Origin: Bacillota bacterium
GTDB taxonomy: Bacteria; Bacillota; Clostridia; Clostridiales; Clostridiaceae
Assembly (NCBI GenBank): GCA_023424785.1
Contig: JAFADP010000015.1
Coordinates: 1 to 42,362, forward strand
DNA length: 42,362 bases
Direction of reading: 5' to 3'
Positions 8,250-17,300 of this stretch are shown here, one piece after another. The notes under the pieces were generated by a model that saw nothing but the letters and a program-made list of their open reading frames with translations, was not told the DNA's origin and did no database searches. Position 1 is the first letter of the stretch. Each line of letters opens with the position of its first letter. The position numbers and the translations under genes are program-made.

Positions 8250-9053
8250 ATGAAAACAGCATTAACTATAGCAGGTTCAGATAGTTCAGGTGGAGCAGGA
8301 ATACAAGCAGATATAAAATCTATGTCTGCAAATGGTGTATTTGCAATGAGTGTAATTACAGCTATAACTGCTCAAAATACTATGGGTGTATTTGGAATAG
8401 AAAATATTAGCCCTGAAATGATAAAGTCACAAATAAAGGTTATTTTTGAAGATATAAAAGTAGATGCTATAAAAATAGGAATGGTTTCTGAAATAGTATC
8501 AATAGAAGCAATAAGTGAAGCTTTAAAACAAATTAAAAATCTACCTCCAGTAGTATTAGATCCAGTTATGGTATCAACTAGTGGATATAAGTTATTAAGT
8601 GATAATGCTAAGGAAATATTAATAAGAGAATTATTTCCATTATCCACACTAATAACCCCAAATTTACCAGAAGTTGAAGAAATTCTGGGGATAAAAATTA
8701 ATAATTTAGATGATATGAAGGATGCAGCTTTAAAGTTAAAAGATCTTGGTGCTAATTATGTACTTATTAAAGGTGGACATCTTCAAGATGATGCTACAGA
8801 TGTTTTATATGATGGAGAAAAGTTTATATATTTAAAAGAAGAAAAAATACATACAGAAAATACTCATGGAACTGGATGTACATTATCATCTGCAATAGCA
8901 GCTAATTTAGCTAAAGGAATGAATATAGAAAAAGCTGTTGTTGAAGCTAAAAAGTACATAACTGGTGCAATAAGATATGGATTTAAGCTAGGTAAAGGTG
9001 TTGGACCTACTAATCATTTTTATAAATTTTATGAGAGTGAAAGTTTAATATAA
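8250..9053 (+). CDS. thiD: Hydroxymethylpyrimidine/phosphomethylpyrimidine kinase
   Basis: A 267-aa ribokinase-fold enzyme that phosphorylates HMP and then HMP-P with ATP, supplying the pyrimidine half of thiamine. Characteristic features are the N-terminal GSDSSGGAGIQADIK, the LDPVMVSTSGYKL segment and the C-terminal anion hole/catalytic motif THGTGCTLSSAIAANLA with the catalytic Cys. Length is normal for single-domain ThiD. It is coupled to thiW (two-base gap), which suggests a salvage unit in which an imported precursor is phosphorylated. No terminator is obvious between it and recQ. Confidence 0.95.
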   Translation: MKTALTIAGSDSSGGAGIQADIKSMSANGVFAMSVITAITAQNTMGVFGIENISPEMIKSQIKVIFEDIKVDAIKIGMVSEIVSIEAISEALKQIKNLPPVVLDPVMVSTSGYKLLSDNAKEILIRELFPLSTLITPNLPEVEEILGIKINNLDDMKDAALKLKDLGANYVLIKGGHLQDDATDVLYDGEKFIYLKEEKIHTENTHGTGCTLSSAIAANLAKGMNIEKAVVEAKKYITGAIRYGFKLGKGVGPTNHFYKFYESESLI

Positions 9054-9100
9054 GACTAGACTAGTTATAATTTGTTAATAATACAGAAGAGGTGAGAGAG

Positions 9101-10873
9101 TTGAATAATAAAGAAAAGGCATTGTATGCATTAAAGAAGTTTTATGGATATGATAGTTTTAGATCAGGACAGCTTAATATAATTCTAAATATATTATTTC
9201 ATAAAGATGTGTTTTGTATAATGCCTACAGGAGCAGGAAAGTCAATATGTTATCAAATACCTGCTATTATTATGGAAGGTATAACCTTAGTGATTTCACC
9301 TCTTATTTCATTAATGAAGGACCAAGTAGATAATTTAAGTGAAAATGGAATAAGTGGAGTTTATATAAATAGTACACAAAGCTTAAATGAAATAAAAAAT
9401 ATATTAAGGGATGCTTCGTTAGGAATTTATAAGCTTATTTATATTGCGCCTGAAAGGTTAGAGTCTAAAATATTTGTAGATATGATTAAAGATTTAAATA
9501 TATGCCAAGTTGCAGTAGATGAAGCTCATTGTGTCTCAGAATGGGGACATGATTTTAGAAAAAGCTATAGGTATATTAAACCTTTTGTAGAGAGATTAAA
9601 AAGCAAACCTGTTGTTTCTTCATTTACAGGAACAGCAACTTTGGAAGTAAAAGAAGACTCTATTAATTTATTAGGATTAAATAATCCATATATATTTATA
9701 GGAGATATTAATAGAGAAAATCTTATTATAACTATTCATAAGGAAGAAGATAAACTAGAAGGTATAAGAGACATTATAAGAGAGCATGAAGATGAATCAG
9801 GTATTATTTATTGCCTTTCAAGAAAAGAGGTAGAGGAGTTATATTATACGTTAAAGGAATTAGGATATAGTGTGTCAATGTATCATGGAGGTCTTGATGA
9901 TAATAAGAAGGAAAAATATCAGGAAGATTTTTTATTTGAGAGAACTAATATAATGATAGCAACAAATGCCTTTGGGATGGGAATAGATAAATCAAATATT
10001 AGATATATTATCCATTGTACAATAACTAAAAATTTAGAAAGCTACTATCAAGAAATAGGAAGAGGGGGAAGAGATGGTGAAAAATGCTCATGCCACCTTT
10101 TTTATAATAGAGAAGATATAAAGAGAGTAGAATTTATAATAAATAAAAGTAGTAATATTGGAAGACGTGAGATTGCTTTAAGAAAGTTTCAATCTATAAT
10201 AGATTTTTGTGAGTATAATAATTGCTATAAAAGCTACATATTAAAGTATTTTAGTAACACCTCAATAAATTATTGTGGCACTTGTAGTAATTGTCTTAAT
10301 AATGATGAGTTAAAAGATTTTACAAAAGAAGCACAAATGATATTATCAACAGTATATAGAACTAGAGAAAAATTTGGAGTATCAGTAATTACAGATATAT
10401 TAAAAGGTGTAAGAGGAACAAAAATAGTTCAATTTGAATTACATAAGTTAACAACATTTGGTTTAATGAAGGGATATTCAACTTCATTTATAAAAGGATT
10501 AATTAAAGAAATGTTATCTAAAGGATATGTTAACTTAAAAGATGGAACTTATTCTATGCTTAAATTAAATCAAAAATCTATGGATATTCTATTAGGAAAA
10601 CAGAATGTATTTTTAATTGTAGATGTAGAAGAAAAACCATTAAATATAGAATTATTTAATTTATTAAAAGTATGGAGAAAAAATAAAGCAAATAAGGAAA
10701 ATATAAAGCCATATATAATATTTTCAGATTCAACACTAATAGAAATAACTAATAAACTTCCAATAACAATTGAAGAGTTGAAGAATATTAGGGGAGTAGG
10801 AGAAAAAAAAATTCAAAAGTATGGAGAAGAAATAATAGCCCTAATAGGAGTAAAAGCTAATGGAAAAAAATAA
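9101..10873 (+). CDS. recQ: RecQ family ATP-dependent DNA helicase
   Basis: A 590-aa helicase from TTG 9101, chosen because AGAGGTGA (9088-9095) sits at proper spacing; the upstream GTG 9092 lies inside that binding site. Order: N-terminal RecA-like domain with Walker A PTGAGKS (about 42-48) and DEAH box (about 140-143, DEAHCVSEWGHDFR); second RecA-like domain with the arginine-finger region QEIGRGGRDG; a Cys cluster typical of RQC zinc binding (CEYNNC...CGTCSNC); a winged helix; and a C-terminal HRDC domain (about 510-580). It unwinds DNA 3' to 5' and acts in recombination and replication repair. It is full length with all motifs intact. Its own terminator overlaps the 3' end of the coding sequence. 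Confidence 0.95.
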   Translation: MNNKEKALYALKKFYGYDSFRSGQLNIILNILFHKDVFCIMPTGAGKSICYQIPAIIMEGITLVISPLISLMKDQVDNLSENGISGVYINSTQSLNEIKNILRDASLGIYKLIYIAPERLESKIFVDMIKDLNICQVAVDEAHCVSEWGHDFRKSYRYIKPFVERLKSKPVVSSFTGTATLEVKEDSINLLGLNNPYIFIGDINRENLIITIHKEEDKLEGIRDIIREHEDESGIIYCLSRKEVEELYYTLKELGYSVSMYHGGLDDNKKEKYQEDFLFERTNIMIATNAFGMGIDKSNIRYIIHCTITKNLESYYQEIGRGGRDGEKCSCHLFYNREDIKRVEFIINKSSNIGRREIALRKFQSIIDFCEYNNCYKSYILKYFSNTSINYCGTCSNCLNNDELKDFTKEAQMILSTVYRTREKFGVSVITDILKGVRGTKIVQFELHKLTTFGLMKGYSTSFIKGLIKEMLSKGYVNLKDGTYSMLKLNQKSMDILLGKQNVFLIVDVEEKPLNIELFNLLKVWRKNKANKENIKPYIIFSDSTLIEITNKLPITIEELKNIRGVGEKKIQKYGEEIIALIGVKANGKK

Positions 10874-10892
10874 AAATCCATTAGCTTTTTTT
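10853..10892 (+). terminator. Intrinsic terminator of recQ
   Basis: AAAGCTAATGG (10853-10863) pairs with CCATTAGCTTT (10878-10888), followed by a T run. The left arm lies within the last codons of recQ. Confidence 0.85.
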
Positions 10893-10951
10893 ATTTTAGG
10901 GTAATTTTAAAAGAATAATTATAGTAAATATATAAAAAATATATATTTTAA

Positions 10952-10981
10952 GTCATAGAATGTAACATAAGATGAATATAT
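10952..10981 (+). promoter_or_regulatory. Candidate sigma-E-type (mother-cell) promoter upstream of prkA
   Basis: GTCATAGA (10952-10959) and GAATATAT (10974-10981) with a 14-base spacer resemble the sporulation sigma-E consensus (roughly GTCATATT, N14, CATACAAT). It lies 24 bases upstream of the prkA start. Members of this operon are sigma-E dependent in Bacillus subtilis. The match is imperfect in this AT-rich background. Confidence 0.35.
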
Positions 10982-11005
10982 TTAAGTATAAAGGAGGGAG
11001 TAGGT

Positions 11006-12928
11006 ATGAACTTTAGAGAATTTATTGAGAGTGATAGAGAGAAGAGAAATAAGGAAAAATTTGAAGGAACTTTTCTAGATTATTTAGAAATTGTAAAGGA
11101 TAACCCAGAACTGGCAAAGCTAGCACATAAAAGAATAAGAGATTTGATTTTAAGTAAAGGTGTAGAAGTTTTAAGAGGAGAAGAAAACGCTAGAGTTAGG
11201 AAAATTTATGGAAATGATGTTATTAGAAAATATGGATTTTTTAAAGATGATTTTTATGGTATTGATAAAGTAATAATGAAGATAGTAAATTACTTCAATT
11301 CTGCAGCTATGAAAGGGGAAGAATCTAGACAAGTTTTATATTTAGTGGGACCTGTTGGAGCTGGTAAATCTTCTTTAGTTGAGAGTCTAAAGAAGGCATT
11401 AGAATCATGTGAGCCTGTTTATGCCCTTAAGGGTTGTCCAATGCATGAAGAGCCACTTCATCTTATACCAAATCATTTAAGATCTCAATTTGAAGAAAAG
11501 CTTGGGGTTCAAATAGAGGGGGACCTTTGTCCTATATGTAAGTATAAATTAAAACATGAGTTTAAAGGAAGATACGAGGATTTTCCTGTTGAGAGAATGG
11601 GATTTTCTATAAGATCAAGAAAAGGTGTTGGAGTTGTACCTCCAGTAGATCCAAATAATCAGGATACATCAATTCTTACTGGATCAGTTGATATATCAAA
11701 AATGGATATGTACTCAGAGGATGATCCAAGAATATTCTCATTAAATGGTGCATTTAATGTTGGAAATAGAGGATTAGTTGAATTTATAGAAGTATTTAAA
11801 AATGATGTTGAATATCTTCATACAATTATTACAGCTACTCAAGAAAAATCAGTTCCTTCACCAGGTAAGGGAGCCATGATTTATTTTGATGGAGTAATAA
11901 TAGCACACTCTAATGAAGCTGAATGGAATAAATTTAAATCAGACCATACTAATGAAGCTATATTAGATAGAATTGTAAAGGTAGAAGTTCCATATTGCTT
12001 AGAGTTAGATGAAGAAGAGAAGATATATACTAAAATCCTTAATAAGAGTAATTTTAAGGCTCATATAGCACCTCATACTATTGAAGTAGCAGCAATGTTT
12101 GCAATTCTATCTAGATTATCACCATCTGCAAAAGTTGATCCAATGACTAAGCTTAAAATTTATAATGGTGATGAAATAGTTGAAAAGGGAACAACTAAGA
12201 GAATTGATATTATGGAATTAAGGGAAGAAGCTGGACCATATGAAGGTATGAAGGGTATCTCAACTAGATTTATTATTAAGGCAATTGATAATGCTCTTTC
12301 TAACTCAGAATATAATTGTATAAACCCATTAAGTATTATGGAAAGTATAATAAAATCTATTAAAGAGATGGATATTGGAGCAGATGATAAGAAGAAATAT
12401 TTAGGTTTTGTACAAGATACCATAAGAAAGGAATATAATAAAATTCTTGAAAAAGAAATTACTAAGTCATTTATACATTCATTTAGAGAGCAAGCAGAAA
12501 GCTTGTTTAATAATTATATAGACAATGCAGAAGCATTTGTTAATAAGAGTAAAATAAAAGATGTTTCAACTGGAGAAGAGTTAAATCCAGATGAAGAATT
12601 CATGAGAAATATAGAAGAGCAAATTGGAGTATCTGAGGCATCATGTAAGGGCTTTAGAGCAGATGTAGCTTCATATATGTTCTACCTTGTTAGAAATGGA
12701 GCAAAAATAGATTATACTTCATATGAACCTCTTAAGGAAGCTATTGAGAAAAAGTTATTAGCATCAGTTAAAGATTTATCTAGAATAATAACTAAATCAA
12801 GAGTTAGAGATAAGGAGCAAACAGAAAAGTATAATGCTATGGTTGAAGAATTGAAGAGTAGAGGTTACTGCTTACATTGCTGTGATGTTGTACTAAAATA
12901 TGCTGCAAATAATTTGTGGAAGGATTGA
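11006..12928 (+). CDS. prkA: PrkA family AAA+ serine protein kinase/protease
   Basis: A 640-aa protein, the usual PrkA length. It has an N-terminal helical segment, an AAA+ core with Walker A GPVGAGKS at 115-122, a Cys/His pair region (GCPMHEEP; CPICKYK) typical of the family, and a C-terminal kinase-like domain. E. coli YeaG and B. subtilis PrkA are homologues; PrkA has been reported as a protein kinase and as a Lon-like protease acting in sporulation. The start ATG 11006 follows AAAGGAGGGAG. It is first in prkA-yhbH-spoVR, six bases before the next gene. Activity cannot be decided from sequence. Confidence 0.95.
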   Translation: MNFREFIESDREKRNKEKFEGTFLDYLEIVKDNPELAKLAHKRIRDLILSKGVEVLRGEENARVRKIYGNDVIRKYGFFKDDFYGIDKVIMKIVNYFNSAAMKGEESRQVLYLVGPVGAGKSSLVESLKKALESCEPVYALKGCPMHEEPLHLIPNHLRSQFEEKLGVQIEGDLCPICKYKLKHEFKGRYEDFPVERMGFSIRSRKGVGVVPPVDPNNQDTSILTGSVDISKMDMYSEDDPRIFSLNGAFNVGNRGLVEFIEVFKNDVEYLHTIITATQEKSVPSPGKGAMIYFDGVIIAHSNEAEWNKFKSDHTNEAILDRIVKVEVPYCLELDEEEKIYTKILNKSNFKAHIAPHTIEVAAMFAILSRLSPSAKVDPMTKLKIYNGDEIVEKGTTKRIDIMELREEAGPYEGMKGISTRFIIKAIDNALSNSEYNCINPLSIMESIIKSIKEMDIGADDKKKYLGFVQDTIRKEYNKILEKEITKSFIHSFREQAESLFNNYIDNAEAFVNKSKIKDVSTGEELNPDEEFMRNIEEQIGVSEASCKGFRADVASYMFYLVRNGAKIDYTSYEPLKEAIEKKLLASVKDLSRIITKSRVRDKEQTEKYNAMVEELKSRGYCLHCCDVVLKYAANNLWKD

Positions 12929-12934
12929 TAGTTC

Positions 12935-14107
12935 ATGGCAATCTTTAGAGATAATAGTGAGAATTTTGTAGATCATGATAGATCTATTGAGGATAGAAGA
13001 CGACATAGGCAGTTAGTTGAAAAATCTATAAAGGAAAATCTAGGAGATATATTATCTGAAGAGAGTATCATTGGAGAGGGAAAAAATAAAAAATTTAAAA
13101 TTCCTATAAGAGGTATTAGAGAGTATCAGTTTATATATGGTAAAAATTCTAAAGGGGTTGCAACTGGTACTGGAGAAGAGAAAAGAGGAGGTAAAATAGG
13201 TTCATCTAATCCTAAAGATGGAATGGGTAAAGATAAAGCTGGAAACCAAGAAGGCGAGGATATTTATGAGACTGAAATTACTCTTGAAGAAATTCTAGAT
13301 TATATTATAGAAGACTTAGATTTGCCTAATTTAGATAGAAAGAAGTATTCGGATATCTTAGTAGAAAGTACAGGAAGAAAAAGAGGATATCAAAGATATG
13401 GTATTAATCCTAGAATAGCTAAGAAAAAAACTGTAATATCTAAAATTGCGAGAAAACAGGGACGTAAGAGAGCTTTAAAAGAGGAAGGTGTAGATGAAGA
13501 TATAGAAAGATTTCCATTTAAGGAAGAGGATTTAAGATATTATAGAGTAAAAACTAAACCAAAAAGAGAGAGTAATGCAGTAATGATATTTATAATGGAT
13601 GTTTCAGGTTCAATGGATAATTCTAAAAAGTATTTAGCAAGATCTTTCTTTTTTGTGTTATCTAAATTTTTAAGAAGGAAATATAATAATATAGCATTTG
13701 AATTTGTTTCTCATACCACTGTAGCTAAGCATGTAAATGAAGATGAATTTTTCCATAAGGCGGAATCCGGTGGAACTTATATATCTAGTGGATTGAATAT
13801 GGCATTAGATATTATAAGAGAAAAGTATCCTCCAGCTATGTGGAATATATATCCAGTATATGCGTCTGATGGTGATAACTGGTCTGAAGATAATGAAAAT
13901 GCAATGAAAGCAGTTAAAGAACTTTGTAAAATAAGTAATATGTTTGGATATGCAGAATTACTCCCATCAACTTATTCTACTACTATGTATTTTAAATTCT
14001 CAAAAGAGATAAAAGAAGATAATTTTGTTTCTGTAATAGTACGAGAAAAAAAGGATTTATGGGATGCATTAAAACATATGCTTACTAAGGAATTGAAGGA
14101 GGATTAA
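12935..14107 (+). CDS. yhbH: YhbH/DUF444 family protein with von Willebrand A domain
   Basis: A 390-aa protein. The N-terminal half is basic and low in complexity, with a Gly/Lys-rich stretch at 70-105. The C-terminal half is a VWA-like domain starting at IFIMDVSGSMDNS, where D222, S224 and S226 form the metal-ion-dependent adhesion site. Homologues are E. coli YeaH and B. subtilis YhbH, always next to PrkA/YeaG. B. subtilis mutants in yhbH are affected in sporulation. The VWA domain probably mediates protein partnership with PrkA or SpoVR. The gene sits between prkA (six-base gap) and spoVR (two-base gap). Confidence 0.93.
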   Translation: MAIFRDNSENFVDHDRSIEDRRRHRQLVEKSIKENLGDILSEESIIGEGKNKKFKIPIRGIREYQFIYGKNSKGVATGTGEEKRGGKIGSSNPKDGMGKDKAGNQEGEDIYETEITLEEILDYIIEDLDLPNLDRKKYSDILVESTGRKRGYQRYGINPRIAKKKTVISKIARKQGRKRALKEEGVDEDIERFPFKEEDLRYYRVKTKPKRESNAVMIFIMDVSGSMDNSKKYLARSFFFVLSKFLRRKYNNIAFEFVSHTTVAKHVNEDEFFHKAESGGTYISSGLNMALDIIREKYPPAMWNIYPVYASDGDNWSEDNENAMKAVKELCKISNMFGYAELLPSTYSTTMYFKFSKEIKEDNFVSVIVREKKDLWDALKHMLTKELKED

Positions 14108-14109
14108 AG

Positions 14110-15492
14110 ATGACATACAGCCTTAAAGATTTAGAAGATTGGAATAATAGAATAGAGAATAAAGCATTAGAGCTAGGGCTAGATTTTTATCCTCAAGAAT
14201 ATGAAATTATAGGGTTTAATGAAATGCTTGGATATGAGGCATATGTAGGTATGCCTTCTAGATATCCACACTGGAGTTTTGGAAAGGCTTACGAAAAAAG
14301 TAAAACACTTTATTCATTAAATTTAACAGGGTTACCATACGAAATGGTTATAAACTCAAATCCATGTTTAGCATATTTAATGAAGGATAATACTTTGTTA
14401 CTTCAAATTTTAACTATGGCACATGTATATGGTCATAATGATTTCTTTAAAAATAATAGACTTTTTAAAGAAGGAACAAAGGCTAAATATTCACTAGAAA
14501 TGTTTAAGTTAGATGCAGATATAATAAGAGACTATATAAATTCTCCTGGAATAGGATATGAAAAAGTAGAGAGGATATTAGATGCTTCTCATGCCATAAG
14601 ATATAATGTAGGGAGAGTTATAGGAAAAAAAGAAAGAACTAGAGAAGAAGTACAAAAATCATTAATTGAGGAATATGAAAGAAAGTTAAGTAATAGAGGA
14701 ATCTTAGATGAAGAGAAAGAAATTACTCCCCCTGACTTAAATAGAATTCCGATAGAACCTTATGATGATGTTGTAGGATTTATTATAAAGTATGGTAAAT
14801 TAGAAGATTGGGAAAAAAATATTCTTAAAATAGTAAAAAGAGAAACTGAATACTTTTTACCTCAAATTGAAACTAAAATTATGAATGAAGGATGGGCAAG
14901 TTATTGGCATTATACAATATTAAATGAATTACACTTAGAAGAAGGTCTTCATTTTGAATTTTTAAAGAGGCATAATGATGTAGTTGCACCTATATTAGGA
15001 GGAATAAATCCTTATTATATTGGATTTAAAATATTTGAGGATTTAGACAAGAAATATGGAAGAAAAAAAATATTTGAGGCAAGAGAAGTAGAAAGAGATT
15101 CTTCTTTTTTAAGAAGATATTTAACATTAGATTTATGTAAGGAATTAAATTTATTCCAGTATGGAAAAAGAAATTTTGATTATATTATTGAAGAAGTATC
15201 TGATGAGGATGGATGGACTAAAATTAGAGATCATTTAGCTTTTACAGCAGGTTTAGGTTCAATACCATATATAAGAATTAATGATCTTAATACAAAAGAT
15301 AATACATTAACTTTAGAGCATGTATATGATGGTAGGGAACTAGATATAGTTTATGCCAAAAATACACTTAAACATCTTCAATCATTATGGGGATATAGTG
15401 TTAGGTTAGTAACAAAAACTAAGGAAAATAAAGAATTTATAATTAATTGTAATGAAAATAAAGAAATAACATTAACAAATAGTAACAAATAG
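14110..15492 (+). CDS. spoVR: SpoVR family protein
   Basis: A 460-aa protein of the SpoVR/YcgB family, of normal length. Family-typical stretches include MPSRYPHWSFGKAYEKSK, the histidine-rich MAHVYGHNDFFKNN, MNEGWASYWHY and the C-terminal TLEHVYDGRELD. In B. subtilis SpoVR is needed for proper spore cortex formation; the biochemical activity is unknown. The conserved His and Glu residues suggest a metal site, which is an inference. It is third in the prkA-yhbH-spoVR set. No terminator is evident in the 48 bases between it and the rubrerythrin gene, so transcription may continue. Confidence 0.95.
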   Translation: MTYSLKDLEDWNNRIENKALELGLDFYPQEYEIIGFNEMLGYEAYVGMPSRYPHWSFGKAYEKSKTLYSLNLTGLPYEMVINSNPCLAYLMKDNTLLLQILTMAHVYGHNDFFKNNRLFKEGTKAKYSLEMFKLDADIIRDYINSPGIGYEKVERILDASHAIRYNVGRVIGKKERTREEVQKSLIEEYERKLSNRGILDEEKEITPPDLNRIPIEPYDDVVGFIIKYGKLEDWEKNILKIVKRETEYFLPQIETKIMNEGWASYWHYTILNELHLEEGLHFEFLKRHNDVVAPILGGINPYYIGFKIFEDLDKKYGRKKIFEAREVERDSSFLRRYLTLDLCKELNLFQYGKRNFDYIIEEVSDEDGWTKIRDHLAFTAGLGSIPYIRINDLNTKDNTLTLEHVYDGRELDIVYAKNTLKHLQSLWGYSVRLVTKTKENKEFIINCNENKEITLTNSNK

Positions 15493-15540
15493 ATATAGTA
15501 ATGAGTAATTTATGAGTGTGATATTTTTGAGGGGAAAGAT

Positions 15541-16077
15541 ATGAATATAAAAGGGAGTCAAACAGAAAAAAATTTATATAAAACTTTTGCAGGAGAATCA
15601 AGAGCAAGAAATAAGTATACTTTTTATGCAGAAGCTGCTAGATGTGCAGGGTATAGATGGGTAGCAGAAATATTTGAGGAGACAGCAGAGAATGAAAAAG
15701 CCCATGCAAGAGAGGCATTTAAAAGATATTTAAAGAAGGTTAGATCAACAGAATATAATCTAGAAGATGCTATTAAATCAGAGGCGGAAGAGCATAAAAG
15801 AATATATAAAGAATTTGAAGACACTGCTAGAAATGAGGGGTTTGAAGAAATCGCTATATTTTATAAAGAACTTAGAGAGGTAGAAGAAAATCATGAAAAA
15901 AGGTTTAGGAAACTCTTAGAAATGATAAAAGATAATAAAATGTTTAAATCTAATGAAAATAAATTATGGCAATGTATGAATTGTGGATATATTCATGAAG
16001 GAAAAGAAGCTCCAGAAGTTTGTCCACTATGTAAATATCCAAGAGAATATTTTAAGCAATACTGTGAAATTAAATAA
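15541..16077 (+). CDS. rbr: Rubrerythrin
   Basis: A 178-aa protein with an N-terminal ferritin-like diiron four-helix bundle (about 1-130) and a C-terminal rubredoxin-like iron site. The bundle has carboxylate/His ligands in helices such as AGESRARNKY (E19), ETAENEKAHA (E49/E52/H55) and LREVEENHEKRF. The iron site is CMNC at 145-148 and CPLC at 161-164. It reduces hydrogen peroxide in anaerobes with electrons from rubredoxin or NADH. The start ATG follows GAGGGGAAAG. Position after spoVR and immediately before two small genes suggests co-expression, possibly linking peroxide protection to sporulation. Confidence 0.95.
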   Translation: MNIKGSQTEKNLYKTFAGESRARNKYTFYAEAARCAGYRWVAEIFEETAENEKAHAREAFKRYLKKVRSTEYNLEDAIKSEAEEHKRIYKEFEDTARNEGFEEIAIFYKELREVEENHEKRFRKLLEMIKDNKMFKSNENKLWQCMNCGYIHEGKEAPEVCPLCKYPREYFKQYCEIK

Positions 16078-16095
16078 TAAACTAGGAGGAAACGT

Positions 16096-16269
16096 ATGTA
16101 TTTTAATTTTCCAAAAGAATACTTTGTATATACAGTAAATAAAAATATAGATATATATGGGTATGGCTTTAGAAGTGAAGATGATGATATTGATATTAGT
16201 GAATTTGAAGAACTGCCAGAAATTTATGATGAGGAATATGCAATTAAAAGTGTAAATGATGAGGTTTAA
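16096..16269 (+). CDS. Small acidic hypothetical protein, 57 aa
   Basis: An open frame from ATG 16096 to TAA 16267-16269, with a strong TAGGAGGAAACGT binding site at the right distance. The product starts MYFNFPKEYFVYTVNK, contains the Gly/Tyr-rich IYGYGFRSEDDD, and is very acidic towards the C-terminus (EFEELPEIYDEEY). It has no signal peptide or membrane helix. It starts 18 bases after rubrerythrin, and its TAA abuts the ATG of the next gene with no bases between, so the three are almost certainly co-transcribed and the last two translationally coupled. I do not recognise it. Confidence 0.8.
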   Translation: MYFNFPKEYFVYTVNKNIDIYGYGFRSEDDDIDISEFEELPEIYDEEYAIKSVNDEV

Positions 16270-16617
16270 ATGAGTTATGACAGTGTAATGCAAAGTCAAT
16301 ATAATGATTTAAACAATATTAGCAGTCTACTTAGAAATTATGTAGAAATGTATAGAGTTCTAATAAGTGGAGCAAGTGAATTAAATACAAATTCTGCTGT
16401 TAAAAAAGGTGACGTAAAAGATGTAGTAAATAAAATAGATGAAATAGGAGATATAATAGATGACTTAATAAAGGTAGTTAAAAAATGTGAAGGATCATAT
16501 ATAAAATATTGCGTTTTAAAAAATGAGGTTATTTTAGCTAAGACGGAAAGAAATAAAATAAGAAATGAAATAAGTGATGAGTTAGATGATAATAACTATA
16601 ATAAGGTGAACGAATAG
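16270..16617 (+). CDS. Hypothetical helical protein, 115 aa
   Basis: It begins at ATG 16270 directly after the stop codon of the 57-aa gene and ends at TAG inside the following terminator. The sequence is mostly amphipathic helix: an N-terminal helix (about 5-38), a short loop, a second helix (about 48-72), and a long third helix rich in Lys/Glu (about 73-105), so a helical bundle or coiled coil is likely. It has no transmembrane segment or Cys pair. It has no ribosome binding site of its own beyond the coupling. No family is recognised; a chaperone-like small helical protein is possible but not supported. Confidence 0.8.
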   Translation: MSYDSVMQSQYNDLNNISSLLRNYVEMYRVLISGASELNTNSAVKKGDVKDVVNKIDEIGDIIDDLIKVVKKCEGSYIKYCVLKNEVILAKTERNKIRNEISDELDDNNYNKVNE

Positions 16618-16635
16618 TTCACCTTATTATAGTTA
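16593..16635. terminator. Bidirectional terminator with perfect 19-bp stem
   Basis: A left arm at 16593-16611 and a right arm at 16617-16635 form a perfect 19-bp inverted repeat around a five-base loop (GAATA). It covers the stop codon of the 115-aa gene and of the convergent pssA, so both coding ends are part of the hairpin. Confidence 0.85.
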
Positions 16636-17154
16636 AATCTTTTTTAATTGTATTTTACTTACCATTAAGTAGGCACCAAGAATCATAAGTATAACTAATA
16701 GTAGCATAGGAATATTTATATAGCATGATAATAATGCTAAAAATGCTAGGAAACATCCTACTATTGTTATAGGTACACCTGTAAATACTCCATCAAAATC
16801 TGAGGTATTATATCGAGCTAATCTAAATGCACCACATATAGGTAATGCTATAAGTATAATAATTCCTAAAACCCCTCTTGGTCCTAATGTATTAAAATTA
16901 AACATTATATAAATTAATATAGAAGGAGCCACTCCAAATGATACTAAATCTGCAAGAGAATCTAACTCCTTACCTAAGTCACTAGAAACTTGAAGAAATC
17001 TAGCAACTCTACCGTCATATCTATCTACTAATCCAGATAATAATATAAATATACTGGATAAAATATAATTTCCTTCAAAAGTTGCAAGTAGTGAAAGTAC
17101 ACCGCAAGACAAATTTATAAAGGTAAAGATATTAGGAATACAACTTTTTTTCAT
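16633..17154 (-). CDS. pssA: CDP-diacylglycerol--serine O-phosphatidyltransferase
   Basis: A 173-aa integral membrane enzyme that makes phosphatidylserine from CDP-diacylglycerol and serine. It carries the full CDP-alcohol phosphotransferase signature D47-G48-x2-A51-R52-x8-G61-x3-D65-x3-D69 within VDRYDGRVARF...GKELDSLADLVSFG. About five further hydrophobic helices follow. The start is set at plus-strand 17154 because TAGGAGTGAT precedes that ATG; a longer in-frame start at 17208 has no binding site. LDSLADLVSFG is typical of the serine type. It lies downstream of the surface-protein gene on the same strand. Confidence 0.93.
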   Translation of the reverse strand: MKKSCIPNIFTFINLSCGVLSLLATFEGNYILSSIFILLSGLVDRYDGRVARFLQVSSDLGKELDSLADLVSFGVAPSILIYIMFNFNTLGPRGVLGIIILIALPICGAFRLARYNTSDFDGVFTGVPITIVGCFLAFLALLSCYINIPMLLLVILMILGAYLMVSKIQLKKI

Positions 17155-17300
17155 ATAATCACTCCTAAATAAACTAATAAGAAAAATATATAAATCCACA
17201 GTATACAATTATATCATAAAAAGTAAGCAAATATAAGAAGTAATTTAATAGACACTAATTTGTAACTTAATTTCTATAAAAGTTAAGTTATAAATTAAAA

